64,000 nt of DNA from Xiphophorus maculatus (taxonomy: Eukaryota; Chordata; Actinopteri; Cyprinodontiformes; Poeciliidae). Positions 12,601-23,792 of the stretch are shown piece after piece. Position 1 is the stretch's first letter, and each line of letters opens with the position of its first letter. Where the stretch lies: contig NC_036453.1 in the NCBI RefSeq assembly GCF_002775205.1, forward strand, positions 14,402,594-14,466,593, read 5' to 3'. The translations under genes were made by a program, and so were the position numbers. Below the pieces are notes generated by a model, which was given only the letters and a program-made list of their open reading frames with translations, made no database searches and was not told the DNA's origin.

Positions 12601-15537
12601 AAACATCTTCATTCAGATCAAGGTCAGACGTCAGAGCGTGAAGCTCAGAGAAACGAGCAGAATCCCAAATCGCTTTGGGGTTACAGTCAAAACCGAACAG
12701 CAATAATCTGAGTCATTTAGTCATTAGAGAAAAAATAGGTTTTAATTTCACCATCTTATTCTTTAGTTTATAAATGTCAAACTAAACAATCAGTTTGAAA
12801 ACTGAATTACAGTTTGAAGATAATAATTTACTTAGCAGGCTAAATATATATTTAAAAAGTTTAATATTTAGTTTAATATTTAGCAAGAGTTTGTGAATTA
12901 TTTTGGACAGACGGGACATGTTTTAGTGAATCCTACAGGCTGTTGGATCTTTCGTGTTTCTGTCGATAAATAACATCGCAGCAGAACCAGACGTGTTGTT
13001 CATCTCATATTAAAAGTCATTTTACCTTCATTCGTGTTTAAATAAACCAGCAGAAAAACAGGGTTAAAGTGAAATCCGGTCCGACTCACAAACTCGTCTT
13101 CGCCCCATCCTCCATCAACGTTCATCTCTGCAAAACACAAAGAAACACGTTACCAGCGTCTCACACTAGCTTCTGCATCGCTACACCCCTTCGGTATTTA
13201 GAGGCCGTTTCCATGGAGACCAACTGTTGTTGTGTTTCACCTCAGGAACAAACCAGAACCTCGCAGGACCGGTCACCTCAGAGTAACAAACTAGTTTCAT
13301 ACTAACTGATCATAATTCAACTGGAGCCAAACAGAAAGAACCGAGACGATCACTTCCTGTTCTGGTTCTGTCAACAAAAACCCAATCAAACCTGATCAGC
13401 TCAGGAGACAGAAACTAACTCACCTGGTTCATGATACTTAGGAGTCGATCTGTGAAGCAGAAACACACAAACAGGATGTGAATCAGTTCAGTTATGAACC
13501 AAACGTGTTGTTCATCTCATATTAAAAGTCATTTTTCCTTCATTCCTGTTTAAATAAATCAGCAGGAAAACAGGGTTATTAGTTCAGCAGCTGGGATGAG
13601 TGTCGTCTCCTTTACGTCTCAGGTCCAGTTCCAGGTTTTAGCAGGACTGCCGTCATGGCGACAGACAAAACTTAGCTTAGAGCTGTTAGTTATGGGAAAT
13701 TGTTCAAAAAGTTACAGTCAAAAATGACAACAGTTTAGGTTATTTTAGTCATAATTAATTTTTCAAAGTCAAAGTTATTCATTCATTTCCTCGTGTCACA
13801 GTTTGAAACTAACAATTTAATAAGCCGAATAAATATTTTAGCTTCTTGTTCTGAAGTAGATAACGAAAGTAGAAGCTGGATCTGCAAACTGACTATATAA
13901 ACTGAAAAAAGAAGAAATGAAAAAGGAGCAAAACACGAAACCGAAACAAAGAAAAGAAATAAAAAGTCATTTCTTGTTTACATCTAAATATTTAAACTAA
14001 TGTGCAAATTCACTTGTTTTCAAGTTGAAGTAGATTATCAAAGTAAAAGCTCTGGCAAAACCAGTAGATAAACTGAATTTTTTTTAAAAAGTAAAGTGAG
14101 AAAAAAAAATAATGGAAAAACAAAGAATAAAGAAAATAATGTTTATCTTCAAGCTAAATGTTTAGCTATTTAATTTTAATATTTAGTTAGAATAACCGGA
14201 TGAGAGTGACTGAAATGATTTATTTCTCCAGGCAGGCTGAATGACTCAAATTATTTTTGTTTTTTATAAACAGCTCCCTGCAGTTAACAGACGTTTCTGT
14301 TTGTGTGAGACGTACTTTTTAGAAAACAAGCCTTTCTTCTCATTCTTGTAGATTTCATTGCTGATCTTAGAAATCATCCTGCAGACACAAAAACACACGT
14401 TAAGCAAAAGCAGCCATGGAGACAAAATAAAGATAAATGTCTTAAATGTCTTCATCAGTGAAGGAGGTAGAGAAGCTGTTTGTGTTCAGTCGGAGATGAA
14501 AACCTTCCTCTGACTTACGGAGCGTGAAGCTTGGGGAACTTCTGCAGGTCGTTATCCGTCAGGTTCTGCAGGAACAAAAACATCAGTGAGGATGATGATC
14601 CTGGCCTTCGTCACTCCTCGTCCTCCTCCTCTTCGGCCAGAAACACTCACCACAAACCTGGAGCCGCTGATGGAGTTCTTCAGAACCACCTTATCACAGC
14701 CGGGGAGGTTCATCTGCCACAAACACAGTTCGTCCTTCAGCACAACTTTACCAGACCGACAGAAAGAGGCCAGGGCCGGTCCAGACCGGGGGCCTAAAGG
14801 GGGCCACAGGGGCCGAAAGGGGGCCATCTGGGACCACCGGCCCAGAACTGGTTCTGGCCCGGTTACAGCTGGGTCCAGAATGGATCATCAACAAAGCAGC
14901 TCATCTACAGCTGCTTGAAAAACTAAAGAATCAACATGCTTCAATGGCCTAGTCAAAGTCCACGCTGAAGCAGCTGTGAGAAGAAGAACCGACCCAAAAC
15001 CCTAAAGGTTTTACAGGTTCTGCAGACTGCTGGACCCGATCTACTCTCACAGCTCGACCTGGAAAATCACAGGAACACAAGAATGCGTCCTACCTGGTTC
15101 CTGTCTGGTTCTAGCCCTGTTCTAGCCTGGTTCTAGCCTGGTTCTAGTTCAGGCTCAGCACCAGGCTCAGTAGCTAATTCAGCTCATCGGCAAATAATTA
15201 GCATCTGCATCAGCAGGAAGCAGTTCCTGTTTGTTGCATCGTTCTGGACCAGAAACAACCATCTCAGCGCTTCTATCCGACCCAGTTCGGTTCCCAGGAT
15301 GCATCGGGAATCTCTTCTCCATCACATCCACCATCAGCTGCACTGTAACGGACCAGAACCGTTCTGGTTCCTCCAGAACCTGATTCTGGGGACTCCCAGG
15401 GTTCAGAGCGATTTAAGATGTGGAAACAGAGATAAAGAGGAAAGGTTCTGGTTCTGGTTCCTCACCCGCTTCAGGTAGTCAGCCAGCTGCTGGGGGCTCC
15501 AGCCCATCACCACCGACCTCTGGGGAACCGAACTCAT
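5686..15537 (-). CDS. lcp2: SLP-76 (lymphocyte cytosolic protein 2) adaptor
   Basis: Scaffold of T-cell, mast-cell and platelet signalling, phosphorylated by ZAP-70/Syk family kinases. I trace 21 phase-consistent exons, high to low: 15466-15537, 14651-14713, 14519-14565, 14316-14378, 13424-13449, 13090-13127, 12233-12410, 12034-12125, 10660-10705, 10200-10268, 9855-9880, 9641-9660, 8006-8082, 7880-7898, 7756-7765, 7593-7639, 6883-6923, 6688-6758, 6403-6477, 6171-6320, 5686-5832. They give 458 residues. Exons 1-4 form the SAM domain (GWSPQQLADYLKR, NLTDNDLQKFPKLHAP). Exon 7 holds the three kinase-target tyrosines (DDDYESPY, DRDYESPN, GNDYEPPP), then a proline-rich centre. The SH2 domain starts at LDPNWYVGK, contains AYLVRDS with its phosphotyrosine-binding arginine, DKVYNIQIR and LGTGL, and ends at AGYY. 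The centre is about 75 residues shorter than human. Central small exons are the least certain. Start: first ATG, MSSVPQRSVVMGW. Confidence 0.93.
5863..6082. repeat. 39-bp minisatellite in the last lcp2 intron, six copies of the core
   Basis: Near-perfect direct repeats with a 39-bp period. Core GCGCTGCCCCCTACAGG starts at 5867, 5906, 5945, 5984, 6023 and 6062, separated by an AT-rich CTAAATTAAAAACTAC spacer. On the minus strand the core is CCTGTAGGGGGCAGCGC, 14 of 15 matches to the CTCF consensus CCASYAGRKGGCRSY. Confidence 0.9.
8690..9000. repeat. degenerate TTAGCTTA-rich low-complexity patch in an lcp2 intron
   Basis: Dozens of variants of TTAGCTTA, CCTAGCTTA and ACTTTAGCTTA in one direction over about 300 bp. 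Probably an old, decayed short-period tandem repeat. No coding potential. Confidence 0.6.
9541..9628. repeat. (GT)n microsatellite adjacent to an lcp2 exon
   Basis: About 40 GT dinucleotides with few interruptions, ending some 12 bp from the 3' edge of the 20-nt lcp2 exon 9641-9660. On the coding strand it lies just downstream of that exon's donor site. Confidence 0.95.
9928..10142. mobile_element. hAT-type MITE in an lcp2 intron
   Basis: Terminal inverted repeats CAGGGGCGTCAAACTCCAGT at the left and ACTGGAGTTTGACACTTGTG at the right. Flanks are TTCTAAAC (9920-9927) and TTCTAAAA (10143-10150), a 7/8 match to an 8-bp target duplication. The interior is colinear with the element at 63464-63688. 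Non-autonomous, no transposase. Confidence 0.88.
12989..13577. repeat. pair of dispersed direct repeats within lcp2 introns
   Basis: About 75 bp beginning ACGTGTTGTTCATCTCATAT and ending near ACAGGGTTA occurs at 12989-13064 and again at 13503-13577 with a few differences. The two copies flank lcp2 exons 13090-13127 and 13424-13449. Confidence 0.75.
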
Positions 15538-16805
15538 ACTGCGTCTGTCCAGCTGAACTCGGCGCTCAGAGCAACATCAGACGAAACGCCACGGATCTCC
15601 GACGTTCAGTTTCCAACTCCTTCAGCGACTCGTCTCTCCTTCCTGTCAAAACGCAAAACAAAACTCAGAAAAACCAAATACCTGCCGGGTTTCCTCAGCT
15701 TCCACTTCCCCAAACGCACCGTTTGTTTCTCTGCAGGAACCAGCGCCAGAGAGGGGACGAACATGTCACAAAGTGCCCAAGATGGCTTCCTTCTGTCTCT
15801 CCCCTCCCTCTTTGAGGAAGTGAGTGTGCAGCGGGGGGGCAGCAGCAGCGTCTTCCTCCTTCCCCTGCCGACCGCAGAGTCAAACAGCCGCCGCAGCTGC
15901 ACCCACTCACTGCAACACGGCGGCGCAACGCAACCGATAGCAAACTGACTCAGGGTTCAGACCAAAGCCACCATGCTGCCAGGCCCGGGTCGGTTCTGCC
16001 GGACCTGGGTCGGTCCATGTCAGAACACTCCTGCAATAAAACAGACTTTATTCATGAAGACGTCCTTGTCGCTGCTTTAATTACAGAAGTCCTGGGTTCA
16101 CTTCTCACTTCCTGTTTCCTGGTAGAAACTCGAAACACTTCGAGGGAAGATTTATTTTTTCTTCTTTTTTCTTCAACTGGAAAAACAAAACGAGGTCAGA
16201 TTGAGAAAACGGAAATCATGGGTAGCGATAAAACAAAACAAAAAAATCTGTCAAGAATGAGTCAATGTCTGAATGGCAAAGGTCAAAGGTACTGGAGTGG
16301 AGAGAAAAACACCTACTACCTCCTCTACAGTCCATGGTGACTCTGAAAGAGCTGCAGAGATCCACTGCTCAGGTGGAGAAAGACCATCACAAGTCTGGAC
16401 GTTATGGACAACTGTTGATGAAAGACAATCAGAAGAAGTTATGTTGGAAACAATTCATCAGATGAATCGATTATTGAAATAATGAACTAATTTAACAATC
16501 AATTAATCATTAATTTGAGTATTGAGGATCTAATAGAGACCATTAGCTGAAAGAACAAAGTCAGAGCTGCAGTGAGGCCAAAACTGAACAATAAATATCA
16601 ACATCTTAAATGAATAAAACTTTCATGTTTGTAAATCTGTTCTACCAGAACAGTTTTAGCTTCACCTGGTTCATAATCTGGAATAGATCTCCTATTAAAT
16701 CACCTTTTCAGCGATTTTACAGGTTCTGCTGGACCTGATCTACTCTCACAGCTCGACCTGGAAAATCACAGGAATGCGTCCTACCCGGGCCTACCTGGTT
16801 CCTGC
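15008..16805. repeat. pair of direct repeats about 1.7 kb apart
   Basis: The passage from TTTTACAGGTTCTGC through CTCACAGCTCGACCTGGAAA to GAATGCGTCCTACC is present at about 15008-15110 and again at about 16717-16805, with small indels. The copies lie on either side of lcp2 exon 1 and its upstream region. Confidence 0.75.
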
Positions 16806-17345
16806 CCTGTTATTAATCAGTCATCAAACGCATTTTTTATTTTATCATCCTGAGCGCCAGAATCTGTAAACTCACATTATATTTGGTATGATTACCCACA
16901 GTTTGGCATAATTTGACCAACGTAATCCGGTTAGCTACCAAGGAACATTTATCAGAAAGAAACCGTTTGCTGACGAAATGTTATGTTACATAATTTAGCA
17001 GAAACAAATTAAATTTGGGGCAAAACACAAATCCAAATTAGCAGCTACATATTGGAAGCAGCAGCAAATTAATCTCCTTTATAATTTAGTGCATTAAAAC
17101 AGATTTAGGTAACGAACAAAATAAAACTCAGAATGAAAGATGTGCATCGTAAATTTAGCTTGATTTAGCTTAGCTTCCATGGTTAGCTTATGCTAACTAG
17201 ACAAACGAATGTGGATACATTACAAAATATTTTATTAATGTTATTTTTAAATATATTTGATGGTTTGTGGAGTTTATAAGTTTAGAATAAGAATAAATTA
17301 CCTGTTATAAGTTTCACCATGATGACACTGGCAGCGGCTGCTGGT

Positions 17346-17464
17346 GTTTCAACCGGTCTGAACCAGTTTCAACCAGTCTGAACCAGTTTCAACCAGTCTG
17401 AACCAGTTTCAACCAGTCTGAACCAGTTTCAACCAGTCTGGACCAGTTTCAACCAGTCTGAACT
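17346..17464. repeat. 20-bp minisatellite, about 5.5 copies
   Basis: Tandem AACCAGTTTCAACCAGTCTG, nearly perfect. Each unit is itself made of two related 10-mers, so it probably grew from a 10-bp unit. Confidence 0.92.
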
Positions 17465-19722
17465 AGCTTAAACAGCTTTATCACCCTTTCTTCTGAAGTT
17501 CTTTGTTTTAACTTAAACTTAGTTCAAATATTATGTCCTAAATATAGATAAATAAATACTTCATTGATAGATGCCATGTGATACAAAACAAATAAATTTA
17601 TTCAACTTTCATCCGGATGTTAGCATCGACATTTATTCTGTATTTCTTTAATGCTTCAGCTCTGTGTTTAATGGGCCTTTTGTTTATAGCATTACTTTCT
17701 ACATCGACTGCAGTGTTTTTTGGTTAATTTTTTTTTAATTACCATAGGCTTCAACATTAACATTTATTATTGCTTGATGGATGGATCACCTGCTAAAGTC
17801 ACAATTCCAACTTTGGAAAGTCAAAGGTTTCCCACCAACCCCAACCTAAATATCCAATATGGCTCCCACAGCATTTTAAAATGTGATGATTGCTGCAGTA
17901 TTATTTCTTATTCTGTGAGTTTGTATCTCTATGAATTAGTTGACAGTCATTTCTACAGTATGTGATCTTCCATTAGTAAATGTGTTGCTAGAAGCTACAA
18001 TGTTTTAGTTCGTAAACTTGCGTTAAGAACTGGAGTGCTTCTCTGACGTTATCCTGCCATGATTCAGATACCTAGAGTTGGGGGAGGAGGTGCATTGTGG
18101 GAGTGCAAACATGAAAATAAGGAGCCTTCAGATGCAGAAGTGGTTACAATTATAGTAAGAGCTTCACTGTGGCATGAAAATGTAAATTTATACAAATAAT
18201 CAACTAGCCCACTTACATGTATTTATAGAATTATGAAACATTTTACAAGTGAATGATTCGTTTTCCTGTGCACATTAACAGATGTTGTTTCTGATGAAGC
18301 AAGTAAAGGATAAAACTTTGATGAAACCAAACTGTCTAACTGTGATAAATGTAATCAAAATTTACTTGGTTTATTTAACTCAGTTTAGCATACCAAGCTA
18401 ATGTTAGCCCACATTAGCTTAGTCTTCCTTAGTTTCCCATCTTGCCTTAGCTAAATTGACCAATTGCTCTGTTTGTTTCTGAAACTCCTTATATCCAAGT
18501 GGAGAGATTCCAGTTACAAGTTGTGGGACTTGTTATGTGATGCTAACTAACCACTAACAAAATATTTCTCTCAATTTTATGAGTTCAAACACCAGTGAAT
18601 CTCTTGGCCTGATTCAGTCTAGATGACAGAGTTCACCGACAGACAGATTGAATCACCTTTGAAATCATGTTCTTTTATTTTCCTTGTGACAATGACAATA
18701 AAGATTTATCTTATCTTATCTTTATTTTTATCTCTGCAAAAATATTTGAGCAGTTTTGTGTAAACATTTTGGTAGGCCTACAGATTTTCAGTCACTGAGG
18801 AAATGAATATGAATCAGCTAGGTTGCGTTCACACCATCCTCATTTAGACTGTTAATTTAACTTCAGTCCATTTGCCTAGGAAGTCCCTTTACGTTGGTGA
18901 GTTGTGAATGGTTATCGACCTCTGACCTCTAGAGTCATGCATATGTGAACATCAAGCAAACCGCAGACCCCTCCAAAAGCAGAAAGTGGATTACAGCGCA
19001 GGGCATTCTGGTTAAATACAATCAAAACAAACACATTAGCCTAGCGATAGCAGGAGAAATATCTCGTGGTCTTTAGTTAAAGACTAAAGAGAAATGCTCC
19101 AACTGCTAAAATCTGATGCTACTTAATTTTTGTTTACCTTTTGCGAAGGAGAAAGTTGTGCTCAGTGTCTTCAGAGGTTTTTGAGTCGCTTCCTTCAGTG
19201 GTTCTTGGTGCAGCGCCCCCACAGGCGAGGAAGGAACAGTTTACTAAAAGGGTTTGACTGGTTTGAGAAAGAGAACTGCAGCAGCTGGAAATGGGAAACA
19301 TTTCACTACAGTCTCTCTACGTGTCGTTACATGAGTAAAACCAGATCTTATGGAGAAAACTTGGGTTAGAATCATGTTGGACTTCTTGTGTGTATTAAAG
19401 ACCGGACTGTCAAATACTCATCATAAGGTAATATTTGTAGCCCTCTGGCACACTTCACACCATGATGGTTAAGATTGAAACCACAAACTCTGAAACACCT
19501 TCAGAAAGTTCAGAGAACCTCTGATTGAGACGACTTCCACCGACCACTGGGCAGTCTGCAGCAAAATTAATGAACATGAATTTTACATGCGGCTGCATCA
19601 ATAAATGAGATTATTACAAAAAAAATTAATATTTCGGCAACTCCATCACCCAGTGAAACATTATAGAGTTTAATTCCACACACATTGATGCTCTTAAGCC
19701 TTTTGTTCTGGTATTGATGATG

Positions 19723-19806
19723 ATTTTCTGCTTAGAGTTCATAAAAGCACAAAATTAAATTAAGCAAAAATCAATTTTGTGCTTTTACGAACTCTAAGCA
19801 GAAAAT
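19723..19806. repeat. long imperfect hairpin, 34-bp arms
   Basis: Left arm 19723-19756 (begins ATTTTCTGCTTAGAGTTC) and right arm 19773-19806 are reverse complements except one mismatch, with a 16-nt loop. No ORF or known element is associated with it. Confidence 0.85.
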
Positions 19807-20101
19807 CAGAAATGATGTGAGGCCACTAAAACAGTTTAAACAGAGCCTGTTTAACACCAGGTTATTTTATTTAGCCTCACAGAAACCAATCGACTAATTC
19901 TCTGACTGCAACGGAAGTAAACATGTAAAATATTCACTGAAGCACTGAGTCATAAATAAAAACCCCAGGTCGGGTTGACTAATGGCGACAGACCGCAAAT
20001 GACGGCCACATCCTGTCTTGCAGCAAATCGTGCAAGCTAGCTGCTATTTTCTCCTAGCAGCAGCCAGTAAACAAGCAGTCAGGGTAGTTTACTGACAACC
20101 C

Positions 20102-20137
20102 TTTTAAATCGGGTCTAAGTACAGACCCGATTTAAAA
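20102..20137. repeat. perfect hairpin with 15-bp arms
   Basis: TTTTAAATCGGGTCT (20102-20116), loop AAGTAC, and AGACCCGATTTAAAA (20123-20137). It immediately precedes the recognisable part of the decayed LINE. Confidence 0.85.
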
Positions 20138-20450
20138 CATGACAATGTATTCCTGACACCTTGATGAAGGTTCTTCTATTTCCTGTGATTAAAGACAAAG
20201 CTGGAACAATTGGCAGCTCTGATAGTTATAAACCTATAGCCCTAGCAAGTACACTGTCTAAAGTCTTAATTCTTTTGCAAAAACTTTGCTAAGATAGTTA
20301 TGTCTACAGACAATCAATTTGGATTCAAGTACAAACATGGCACTGATTTCTGTATATATGGCTGAAAAGAATTACTGAATAATTACAGTAGCAAAAATTC
20401 TACGGTTTTTTAGACATCACTAAGGCTTTTGATCGTGTAAATCAGAAAAC

Positions 20451-20646
20451 CTTTTTTTTTTTTACCCCTCCAGGGGGTCTTTTGTGGGCTCTAGTGTCCC
20501 TTATATGACAGTGGGCTGACAGGAAACGGGGAAGGACATGCGGCAAATGTCGTCGGGTCCGGGAGTCGAACCCTCGACGGCCGCATCGAGGACTGAAGGC
20601 CTCCAAATACGGGTCGCGCTAACCGCTACGCCACCATAGCATGCCC
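20451..20646 (-). mobile_element. tRNA-derived SINE inserted in the LINE
   Basis: On the minus strand it starts with a tRNA-like head: A box TGGCGTAGCGGTTAGCGC, B box GGGTTCGACTCCC, then a body and a poly(A) tail (poly-T at 20451-20461 on the plus strand). The insertion is bounded by an exact 8-bp duplication CAGAAAAC (20443-20450 and 20647-20654). Removing it rejoins the reverse transcriptase frame at FDRVNQKT. Confidence 0.92.
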
Positions 20647-20816
20647 CAGAAAACTATTTTTAAAACTGTGCCAAGCTAATGTGCCCAAATGTACAGTAAG
20701 ATGTCTGTCCTATTGGTATGCTAATCAAACTATGCAGGTCAAATGGGACAACTGTGTGTCTGTATTCTTCCGTGTCAGTAATGGAGTCAGACAAGGAAGC
20801 ATTTTATCCCCTAAAT

Positions 20817-21018
20817 CAGTGGTGCCCAAAGTCGGTCCTCGAGGATCCGCATCCTGCATGTTTTAGTTCTTCCCATGGTGGCAGTAACAACTTTTTCATG
20901 TAAGAACATGCCAATGTTCTTATTAGTCCTTCTAATGAGCCATCATTTGATCCAGGTGCGTTAAACTAGGGAGAGAACTAAGACATGTAGGATTCTATCC
21001 CTCAAGGACCGACTTTGG
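20817..21018. mobile_element. hAT-type MITE inserted in the LINE
   Basis: Left end CAGTGGTGCCCAAAGTCGGT, right end CCGACTTTGG in inverted orientation with its last few bases lost. Flanks CCCTAAAT (20809-20816) and CCCTATAT (21019-21026) are a 7/8 target duplication. It separates GSILSP from the LFHFYMNDL part of the reverse transcriptase. Non-coding. Confidence 0.82.
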
Positions 21019-21880
21019 CCCTATATTGTTTCATTTTTATATGAATGACCTCTCTAAGCAGCTAAACCTGTGTAGAACTGGCTGTATTGTTGGAGATACA
21101 ATTATAAATCAATGTATGCTGATGACCTGCTGGTTTTTAGTTCAGCTGGTCTTCAGAAGCTGCTTAATGTCTGTTCAGCATACGGTGAATTAAATGATGT
21201 TGAATTCAATCCATCAAAAAGTCTCATTTTGATTTGTCACACTAAAGAGGACAAAAATAGGGTATTTCCAAATTTCAAGCTGTCTGGGATTTTATTGAAC
21301 GTCTCAAATGAAGTAAAATATCTTGGTCATGTGTTGACAGACCGTCTGTCTGATGATGAGGACGTTTACCGTCAGGTTCGAATGATATTTGCTTAGGCAA
21401 AGATCCGGTCTGTAAGTTTGGATTCTGTTCTGATGAAGTGAAACTGAACTTGTTTAGATCATATTGTACATCACTGTATGCTGCACATTTGTGGTGCAAC
21501 TTTAAAAAAGCCAGTCTTCGAAGATTGAAGGTGGCTTATAATGATGCATTAAGACTTTTGTTTAATAAACCCAGATGGACCAGTGCCAGTGAACTGCTTG
21601 TATCTGCTCGCCTCAGCACTTTGAAGGCTGTTTTAAGAAAGCTTATGTATACATTTATTTGTCGTCTAAACGAGTCTAACAATGGAATTATCCTACTGTT
21701 GACTAATGTTAAATACAGTGCAGTAAAATACTCGCCTGTACTTTGGAGACATTGGTATGACTGCCTCCTGAATGGTTAGGGGCCTTTTTCATGTACTTTT
21801 TATTCTTCTATTGTATTAATTGTTTTTATTTTTATATAATTTGGACTTTGAGTCTGTAATAAAATCTATCTATTCAAGAT

Positions 21881-22569
21881 TTCTGTTTCTTATTTCAGAA
21901 AAAACTCATATTACATTAATATGGCATGAAAATGTTAATATTTCTTGATGATTATGAGTTAAAGAAAATAAAAACTCTCAGAAACATGTTAAATATTAGA
22001 AACTCCTGGTGTTCCAAACACCTGCAGAGGTTTCCTGAACACATAAGGTGAAGATGGTTGCTCAGAGTGCTGTGCTACTGAAGGAAGGTTGAGTGGAAGG
22101 AAAAAGTGTAAAAATCTAAAGGGGCAGTATTATAAAAAATGTACTTTTGTGAGCTTTACATCATGTTGTGTTATACTCTCAGTAAAAACAAACCTGGAGT
22201 GTTGTCCTGGTCTCCATGGTAACCATTCAGAGGGCCTAAGCGCCTATTTCGACAAAGCTCCACCTCCCACCCCCACTGTGCTCCTGCAAACTACTGGCAG
22301 CAGCAACTAGCAAACACCTAGGAACTCCACATCTGCTGAACTCCTAACAACGGTTGTAATCAGCTTCATGATGTTCTGAGTGTCGGAAAGAGCAGGAGCT
22401 TCTTAAAGAGACAGAGGCCCAATTGTTAGGCAATAAATAACTGAAGGTAAAATAGTCGCTTGATTGTGCTATAAAATGGAATTATGTGACTTAAAAATGT
22501 GACACCAGCCCTCTAAGAGCAATGTGTTGAACATAAAAGTTTCCATTTCATTTAGAAATCGAACAGACA
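21881..22569. other. intergenic/repeat flank left of the hAT element
   Basis: No gene. At about 22085-22115 GGTTGAGTGGAAGGAAAAAG resembles the sequence at about 37285, suggesting a fragment of the same dispersed fish repeat into which the hAT element inserted. Confidence 0.45.
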
Positions 22570-23450
22570 CCCTACAGCAGTGGTCCCCAAACTGCGGCCC
22601 ACGGGCCGGATCCGGCCCGCCTCCACATTTGGTCCGGCCCCCTGAACAATACCAGAGAGTATTTTATGTGTATTGTATTCGATAATAAAGTTGGACTTTT
22701 GCAATAAAATATTCCTTAGTTATGAACTTTTTTCATTATTAACTATTAGTTAGTAACTATTTCATACACGCATATAAGGTGACATTTTGTTCCACCCTTC
22801 GGGGGTCTGTGCCCCTATCTGGCAACCCCCAGCAAAAAATCTTAAACCCGCCCCTCTCAAAGAGAGAACGGAATAATGGCGAAAAGATTAGGTAAGAGAA
22901 AAATTGGTTCAGAATGCAGGGCATTTAACCTGCAGTGGAAAAACAATTTTTTTTTTTTTGTTCAATGCAAAGAAAAGGCCGTATGTCTCATCTGTCAAGA
23001 GGCGGTGGCGGTATTCAAACAATACAATCTACGGAGACACTATGAATCCCGTCATAAAGACAAGTATGATAGCTTGCAAGGCCAAATGCGAGCAGACTTA
23101 ACTCTTAAAACTAAAAGGTGGACTGTTAGCACAGCAGAATACATTTGTACGCCAAGCTCAGCTGAACCAGTCATCTGTTCGGGCCAGCTTTCGGGTTGCT
23201 CAACTGACAGCAAGCAGCGGTAAACCTTTCACTGATGGAGTTTGTCAAGAAATGCATAAAAGCTGTCATGGAGGTGTGTCCTGAGAAGAAAGACATCTTT
23301 AATGCCGTGAGTCTATCAGCCAGTACAATCACCAGACGCATTGAAGAAATCGAGGGTAATGTATGTATATGACCAGCTGCAGCAGAAGGCGAAAGAGTTG
23401 CGGGTTTTTTACCGCAGTGAAGTTAGTTTCAAGTTGGATATTCGATATTC

Positions 23451-23730
23451 GAGCTCCGCGGAGTAAGCGGCGTTTAGCTCAAGGTTGATCCGATTTATGA
23501 ACGCTACTGTCGGCCAGCGGTTCTCCACCGCTCCCGGCCCGAGCTCCGCGGAGTAACCGACGTTTAGCTGAAAGTTGATCCGATTTCGGAACGCTACTCT
23601 CGGCCAGCGGTTCTCCACCGCTCCCGGCCCGAGCTCCGCGGAGTAACCGACGTTTAGCTGAAAGTTGATCCGATTTCGGAACGCTACTCTCGGCCAGCGG
23701 TTCTCCACCGCTCCCGGCCGCAGCGCCCGA
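23451..23730. repeat. three 90-bp tandem repeats in the left TIR
   Basis: Units start at 23451, 23541 and 23631 with GAGCTCCGCGGAGTAA and end in CACCGCTCCCGGCC, exactly 90 bp apart. The right TIR has just one copy. Units 2 and 3 are almost identical; unit 1 matches the right TIR best (TAAGCGGCGTTTAGCTCAAG). A minus-strand open frame across them exists only because 90 is divisible by three. Confidence 0.93.
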
Positions 23731-23792
23731 AGGTTCACTTAGGGACTATCAACAAATTACTGAACCTAACATTCCTGTCAAAGAAATATAAT

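Larger units (their letters stand above)
15538..20139. other. intergenic region upstream of lcp2, no gene seen
   Basis: Open frames here have no recognisable similarity or splice-supported structure. It contains the second copy of a direct repeat (about 16717-16805), a 20-bp minisatellite (17346-17464) and hairpin sequences (19723-19806, 20102-20137). The first few hundred bases upstream of 15537 should include the lcp2 promoter, but I see no clear TATA box. Confidence 0.5.
20140..21880 (+). mobile_element. decayed non-LTR retrotransposon (reverse transcriptase part)
   Basis: Plus-strand fragments read as one reverse transcriptase broken by frameshifts and insertions: near 20180 a SYKPIALAST-like segment, near 20420 DITKAFDRVNQKT, near 20795 GVRQGSILSP, at 21112 the catalytic box MYADDLLVFSS, then CNFKKASLRRL and RWTSASELLVSARLSTLKA downstream to 21779. 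The 3' end finishes with an AATAAAATCTATCTATTC tail near 21857. Only the 3' part of the ORF is seen; endonuclease and 5' end are missing. I do not assign the clade. A SINE and a hAT MITE interrupt it. Confidence 0.88.

Noticed and set aside
23409-23738. Minus-strand 109-codon frame in the 90-bp repeats
   Set aside because: An artefact of the 90-bp period inside a transposon TIR; no homology and no splice context.
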